Origin: Manis javanica
Lineage: Eukaryota; Chordata; Mammalia; Pholidota; Manidae
NCBI RefSeq assembly: GCF_040802235.1
Contig: NC_133169.1
Location: 41,423,034-41,487,033 of the forward strand
Direction: 5' to 3'
DNA length: 64,000 bases
Under the pieces are notes generated by a model, which ran no database searches, was not told the DNA's origin, and saw only the letters and a program-made list of their open reading frames with translations. Made by a program: the position numbers and the translations under genes. Positions 57,825 to 64,000 of the stretch are shown piece by piece. The number at the start of each line of letters is the position of its first letter. The first letter of the stretch is position 1.

Positions 57825-60800
57825 CATCAGGCTATCATTAGACTTCTCAGCAGAAGCCTTACAGGCCAGAAGGGAGTGACATGATGTATTAAATGCCATG
57901 AAACAGAAGGGCCTTGAACCAAGAGTACTGTATCCAGCATGATTATCATTTAAATATGAAGGAGGGTTAAAACAATTCCCAGGCAAGCAAAACTTGAGGG
58001 AATTAGCTTCCCACAAACCACCTCTACAGGGTATTTTAGAGGGACTGCTCTAGATGATAGCACTCCTAAGGCTAAAAAGAAGTCAACAGAGAAAATAAAA
58101 TCATTGCAAAGAAAGCAGACTGCCAAATACTAACTGAAGGCAAAAAATAAATTCAACTATCCTCAAAAGCAGTCAAAGGAAACACAAAAGAGCACAGAAT
58201 GAAACAAGCAATGTATAAAGAATGGAGGAGGAGGAATAAGAAGGGAGAGAAATAATCATCAGACTGTGTTTATAATAGCTCAATAAGCAAGTTAAGTTAG
58301 AGAGCAATGTAGTAAAGAAGCTAACCTTGAACCTTTGGTAACCATGAATCTAAAGTCTGAAACGGCAATAAGTACATAACTTTCAATAATCACCGTAAAT
58401 GTAAATGGACTAAATGCACCAATCAAAAGACACAGACTAATAGAATGGATAAAAAAAGCAAGACCCATTTATATACTGCTTACAAGAGACTCACCTCAAA
58501 CCCAAAGATATTCACAGACTAAAAGACAAGGGATGGAAAAAGATATTTCATGTAAACAATAAGGAGAAAAAAGCAGAAGTTGCAATACTAGTATCAGACA
58601 AAATAGACTGCAAAACAAAGAAAGTAACGAGATAAAGAAGGACATTACATAATGATAAAGGGCTCAGTCCAACAAGAGGATATAACCATTATAAATATAC
58701 ATGCACCCAACACAGGAGCACCAGCATATGTGAAACAAATACTAACAGAACTAAAGGAGGAAATAGAATGCAATGCATTCATTTTAGGAGACTTCAGCAC
58801 ACCATTCACTCCAAAGGACAGATCCACCAGACAGAAAATAAGTAAGGACACAGAGGCACTGAACAACACACTACAACAGATGGACCTAATAGACATCTAC
58901 AGAACTCTACACCCAAAAGCAACAGTATACACATTCTTCTCAAGTGTACATGGAACATTCTCCAGAATAGACCACATACAAGGCCACAAGAGCCTCAGTA
59001 AATTCCAAAAGATTGAAATCCTACCAACCAACTTTTCAGACCACAAAGGTATAAAACTAGAAATAAATTGTACCAAGAAAGCAAAAAGGCTCACAAACAC
59101 ATGGAGGTTTAACAACATGCTTCTAAATAGTCAATGGATCAATGACCAAAATAAAATGGAGATTCAGTAATATATGGAAATAAATGACAACAACAACACA
59201 AAGCCCCAACTTCTGTGGGACACAGCGAAAGCAGTCTTAAGAGGAAAGTATATAGCAATCCAGGCATATTTAAAGAAGGAAGAACAAACCCAAATGAATA
59301 GTCTAACATCACAATTATCAAAATTGGAAAAAGAAGAACAAATGAGGCCTGAAGTCAACAGAAGGAGGGACATAATAAAGATCAGAGAAGAAATAAACAA
59401 AATTGAGAAGAATAAAACAATAGCAAAAATCAATGAAACCAAGAGCTGGTTCTTTGAGAAAATAAACAAAATAGATAAGCCTCTAGCCAAACTTATTAAG
59501 AGAAAAAGAGACTCAAGACACATCAACAGAATCAGAAAAGAGAATGGAAAAATCACGACAGACTCCACAGAAATACAAAGAATTATTAAAGACTACTATG
59601 AAAACCTATATGCCAACAAGCTGGAAAACCTAGAAGAAATGGACAACTTCCTAGAAAAATACAACCTTCCAAGACTGACCAAGGAAGAAACACAAAATCT
59701 AAACAAACCAATTACGAGCAAAGAAATTGAAACGGTAATCAAAAAACTACCCAAGAATAAAACCCCCAGGCCAGACAGATTTACCTCGGAAATTTATTAG
59801 ACATACAAAGAAGACATAATACCCATTCTCCTTAAAGTTTTCCAAGAAATAGAAGAGGAGGGAATACTCTCAAACTCATTCTATGAAGCCAATGTCACCC
59901 TAATACGAAAACCAGGCAAAGACCCCACCAAAAAAGAAAATTACAGACCAATATCCCTGATGAATGTAGATGCAAAAATATTCAACAAAATATTAGCAAA
60001 CCTAATACAAAACTAGATCAATAGGATCATACACCATGACCAAGTGGGATTCATCCCAGGGATGCACGGAATGTAGAACATTCGAAAATCCATCAACATC
60101 ATCCACCACATTAACAAAAAGTACAAAAACCACATGATCATCTCCATACATTCTAAGAGAGCATTTGACAAAATTCAACATCCATTCATGATAAAAATTC
60201 TCAACAAAATGAGCACAGAGGGCAAGTACCTCAACATAATAAAGGCCATATATGATAAATCCACAGCTAACATCATACTGAACAGCAAGAGGCTGAAACC
60301 TTTTCCTCTGAGATTGGGAATAAGACCGAGATGCCCACTCTCCCCACTATTATTCAACGTGGTACTGGAGGTCCTAGCCACGGCAATCAGACAAAACAAA
60401 GAAGTACAAGGAATCCAGATTTGTAAAGAGGAAGTCAAACTGTCACTATTTACAGATGACATGATATTGTACATAAAAAACCCTAAAGACTCCACTCCAA
60501 AACTACTAGAACTGATATCGGAATACAGCAAAGTTGTAAGAATCAAAATTAACACACATATATCTGTGGCTTTCCTATACACTAACAATGAACTAATAGA
60601 AAGACAAATCAGGAAAACAATTCCATTCACAATAGCATCAAAAAGAATAAAATACCTAGGAATAGACCTAACCAAGGAAGTGAAAGACCTATACCCTGAA
60701 AACTACAAGATGCTCTTAAGGGAAATTAAAGAGGTCACTAACAAATGTAAAGTCATCCCATGCTCCTGGCTAGGAACAATTAATATCATCAAAATGGCCA

Positions 60801-62515
60801 TCCTGCCCAAAGTAGTATACAGATTTGATGCAATCCCTATCTAATTACCAAGAGCATTCTTCAATGAACTGGAACAAATAGTTCAAAAATTCATGTGGAA
60901 CCGTCAAAGACCCTGAATAGACAAAGCAATCCTGAGAAGAAAGAATAAAATGGGGTGGATCTCACTCCCCAACTCCAAGCTCTACTACAAAGCCACAGTA
61001 ATCAAGGCAATTTGGTACTGGCACAAGAACAGAGTCACAGACCAGTGGAACAGATTAGAGACTCCTGAGATTAACTCATACATATATTGCCAATTAATAT
61101 ATGATAAAGGAGCCATGGACATACAATGGGGAAATGACAGTCTCTTCAACAGATGGTGCTGGCAAAACTGGACAGCTCATGTAAGAGAATGAATCTGGAT
61201 CACTGTCTAACCCCATATACAAATTAAATTCGAAATGGATCAAAGACCTGAATGTAAGTCATGAAACCATAAAACTCTTAGAAAAAAACATAGGAAAAAA
61301 TCTCATGGACATAAACATGAGTGACTTGTTCATGAACATATCTCCCCTGGCAAGGGAAACAAAGGTAAAAGTGAACAAGTGGGACTATATCAAGCTGAAA
61401 AGCTTCTGTACAGCAAAGGACACCATCAATAGAACAAAAAGATATCCTACAGTATGGGAGAACGTATTCATAAATGACAGATCTGATAAAGGATTGACAT
61501 ACAAGATATATAAAGAGCTCACACGCCTCAACAAACAAAAAGTAAATAATCCAATTAAAAAATGGACAGAGGAGCTGAATAGACAGTTCTCTATGGAAGA
61601 AATCCAGATGGCCAACAGGCACATGAAAAGATGCTCCATATTGCTATTCATCAGAGAAATGCAAATTAAAACCACAATGAGATATTACCTCACACCAGTA
61701 AGGATGGCTACCATCCAAAAGACAAACAACAACAAATGTTGGCAAGGTTGTGGAGAAAGGGGAACCCTCCTACATTGCTGTTGGGAATGTAAACTAGTTC
61801 AACCATTGTGGAAAGCAGTATGGACATTCCTCAGAATGGTCAAAATAGAAATACCATTTGACCCAGGAATTCCACTTCTAGGAATTTACCCTAAGAATGT
61901 AGCACTCCAGTTTGAAAAAGACAGATGCACCCCGATGTTTATTGCTGTGCTGTTTACAATAGCCAAGATATGGAAGCAACCTAAGTGTGTATCAGTAGAT
62001 GAGTGGATAAAGAAGATTTGGTACTTATACACAATGGACTATCATGCAGCCATAAGAAAAAAACAGATCCTACCATTCGCAACAATATGGATGGAGCTTG
62101 AGGGTATTATGCTCAGTTAAATAAGCCAGGTGGAGAAGGACAAGTACCAAATGATTTCACTCATATGTGGAGTAAAGGAACAAAGGAAAACTGAAGGAAC
62201 AAAACAGCAGCAGAATCACAGAACCCAAGAATGGACTAATAGTTACCAAAGGGAAAGGGTCTGGAGACGATGGGTGGGACGGACGGGATAAGGATGGGGA
62301 TAAAGAAAGAGGGCATTACGATTAGCATGTATAGTGCATGGGGGGCATGCAGAGTGCTGTGCAACACAGAGAAGACAAGTGGTGATTTTACAGTATTTTA
62401 CTATGCAGATGTACAGTGACTGTGAAGTGGTATGTGGGGGCGGGACTTGGTGAAGGGGGGAACCTAGTAAGCATAATGTTCTTTCTGTCATTGCAGATTA
62501 ATGATACCAAAAGAA
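57825..62515 (+). mobile_element. Long 5'-truncated L1 with decayed ORF2 and 3' UTR
   Basis: The longest L1 in the window. 57,825-58,380 is the region before ORF2. The endonuclease domain runs from about 58,389 (ITVNVNGLNAPIKRHR) to 59,170, followed by the reverse transcriptase with [10 protein letters not shown] near 60,450. The C-terminal region with the Cys cluster ([18 protein letters not shown]) is at about 61,735-61,790, and the 3' UTR ends near 62,515. It encodes no protein today: in-frame stops lie at 59,168, 59,798, 60,014, 60,074, 60,842, 60,914 and 61,190. There are further frameshifts in the endonuclease part near 58,460 and 58,630 and again at about 61,165-61,240, and an early stop at 62,118. 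ORF1 and the 5' UTR are absent. It is moderately rather than extremely old. Confidence 0.9.
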
Positions 62516-62519
62516 AATG

Positions 62520-63056
62520 TAAAAAGAAGAAATTCAGATGGCCTACAGACACATGAAAAGATGCTCCACATCATTAGTCATCAGAGAAATCAAATTAAAA
62601 CCACAATGAGATGTAACCTCACACTAGTAAGGATCACCACCATCCAAAAGACAAACACCAAAAAATGTTGGTGAGGTTGTGGAGAAAGGGGAACCCTCCT
62701 ACACTGCTGGTAGAAATGTAAATCAGTTCAAACATTGTGGAAAGCGTTATGGAGGTTCTCATAAAGCTCAAAATAGAGTTACCATTTGACCCAGGAATTC
62801 CACTTATAGGAATGGGAGTGAAGGGAGGGATAAGGGTGGGGAAGAAGAAAGTGGGTATTACAATTAGCATATATAATGTGGAGGGGTTATGGGGAGGGCT
62901 GTGCAACATAGAGAAGTCAAGTAGTGATTCTACAACATCTTACTATGCTGATGGACAGTGACTGTAATGGGGTTTGTAGGGGGTACTTGGTGAAGGGGGG
63001 ACCCTAATAAACATAATGTTCTTCATGTAATTGTTGATTAATGATAACAAAAAAAA
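62520..63056 (+). mobile_element. Second L1 3' end, internally deleted, directly downstream
   Basis: Repeats the ORF2 tail ('gaaattcagatggcctacag', 'gagaaaggggaaccctcct', 'gacccaggaattccactta') and then jumps near 62,808 to the 3' UTR ('gggagtgaagggagggataa'). About 390 bp present in the upstream copy (61,885-62,270) are missing. It ends in an A-run at about 63,047-63,056. Same L1 family as its neighbour. Confidence 0.85.
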
Positions 63057-64000
63057 GAGGTGTTCCCAAGGAATGGAGAGAAATAGTCCATCTCCATATC
63101 AATAGGTAATTACAAGGGTGAGTGAGGACATATCTGCGCTGGAGAGGTTGGGTAGGGTATCTTTTTCTGAAGCTGGTTCCGAAGAGACACAGGACAACTG
63201 CTTGTAAGAAATAGATGGGTTTCTTCCACTTTATTTCTCCCCCTTTAACTGACTTTGGTTTCAAAGGTATTTTGCTTTGGGATTTTCTCCAGGAGTTACA
63301 TCTGGTGGCAATCAGCAGGACCTCTGAACCTGAATTCTGTCAAAATGGGTGTGACCTTTGGGTGGGCTGCCCCTAGCTATGGTGGGGAGATGCTCAGAAC
63401 CCCCACTGTGGATGGTGGGGAGGATGTAGTGGCTGCAGAGGTAGATGGTGCAGCTTTACCTGGGAGACCCTGTCTGTGGGGCTTCCAATTTGGGAGCCCC
63501 CAGTGGAGAATTGGTCTAGGGTAAAACACATCCTAGAGAGGTGGGGCTTTCCCAGCAGAGGGGAAGGGCAGAAACACTGGAAACTGTGGAATTTGCTTTC
63601 TGTAAGATAGAAGACTGCTTAGAGGCCCTGAGTGGCTGTGTAGCAGCCGGGATTGCGGATGACTTCTCCTCGAGGTAGTGGAAAGTGTTATCAAGGAGAG
63701 AGAGGGACTTCAGCAGGAGAGAGACACAGGTCAGCATCACTTCGAGTGGCTGGGTGATGAACTATTGGATGCCCTTAAGGAAGAGAGACAGTTATTGAGA
63801 AGACAGGTCACACTCCTGGAAGGATTCCTTAGAGCAGTGAAGAGCAGGTAGGCAGCCAGAGAATCCACATTGCAGGAGGCCATAGGGAAGGAAAGAGCAG
63901 TGTCTTCAGCCCCAGAGATGGTGGAGAAGATGTTGGGAGAGGATATGGGGTTGCTGAGGCCTCTGCTTTAGATACCAGCCTCTCCCATATTAAAGGCCCA
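63057..64000 (+). mobile_element. ERV copy, plus strand, cut by window edge
   Basis: Opposite-orientation relative of the 41.9-46.5 kb and 27.9-29.4 kb elements. 63,060-63,300 is the inner part of an LTR, with its outer end missing at the L1 junction; the internal leader and gag-side region run to the window end. Shared text with the reverse of 45.9-46.2 kb includes 'gcaggacctctgaacc' and 'ggggcttccaatttggga'. Broken and old; it continues past 64,000. Confidence 0.65.

Noticed and set aside
58652-62120. Active autonomous L1
   Set aside because: ORF1 and the 5' UTR are absent, and ORF2 has at least seven stops and several frameshifts.

Overview
This window looks like nuclear DNA from a placental mammal. 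It is AT-rich and crowded with decayed LINE-1 (L1) copies, LTR fossils, MIR relics and microsatellites. The only recognisable host protein genes are single-exon olfactory receptors (ORs). I see no Alu, rodent B1/B2, carnivore SINEC or ruminant Bov-type SINE. Some L1 3' ends resemble 3' UTR types I associate with Laurasiatheria, possibly a pangolin, but this is memory-based and weak. No bacterial, plasmid, phage or CRISPR feature is present.

Layout: 0.25-2.2 kb is an L1 3' end split by a solo LTR. A start-less OR14-type receptor lies at 8.3-9.2 kb (+). Twin-primed and older L1 pieces and a MaLR fossil follow (9.8-12.9 kb). An intact OR14-type receptor lies at 13.2-14.15 kb (-). AT-rich intergenic DNA with L1 fragments, including a near-perfect hairpin at 19.55 kb, runs to the second intact OR14-type receptor at 26.4-27.4 kb (+). 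From 27.8 to 35.4 kb are a deleted ERV copy, several L1 layers, two more LTR fossils and three identical 79-bp tandem units. From 39.6 to 49.7 kb are an LTR, a minus-strand pol-bearing ERV with two LTRs, and a plus-strand env-LTR remnant. An OR2-type pseudogene lies at 50.9-52.0 kb (-). From 57.8 kb to the end are a long decayed L1, a second internally deleted L1, and the start of another copy of the pol-bearing ERV family.

Taken together it is a small OR14/OR2 array with two plausible functional receptors, one doubtful receptor and one clear pseudogene. OR2 and OR14 genes also lie together in human clusters, so the pairing is expected. The two intact OR14 genes are in opposite orientation and share a central block far more similar than their TM5 regions, which suggests gene conversion. 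I found no convincing new biological system. The most interesting unexplained items are the CpG-dense exon-like islets, the paralogue mosaicism and the L1 hairpin. Boundaries of repeats were judged by eye.
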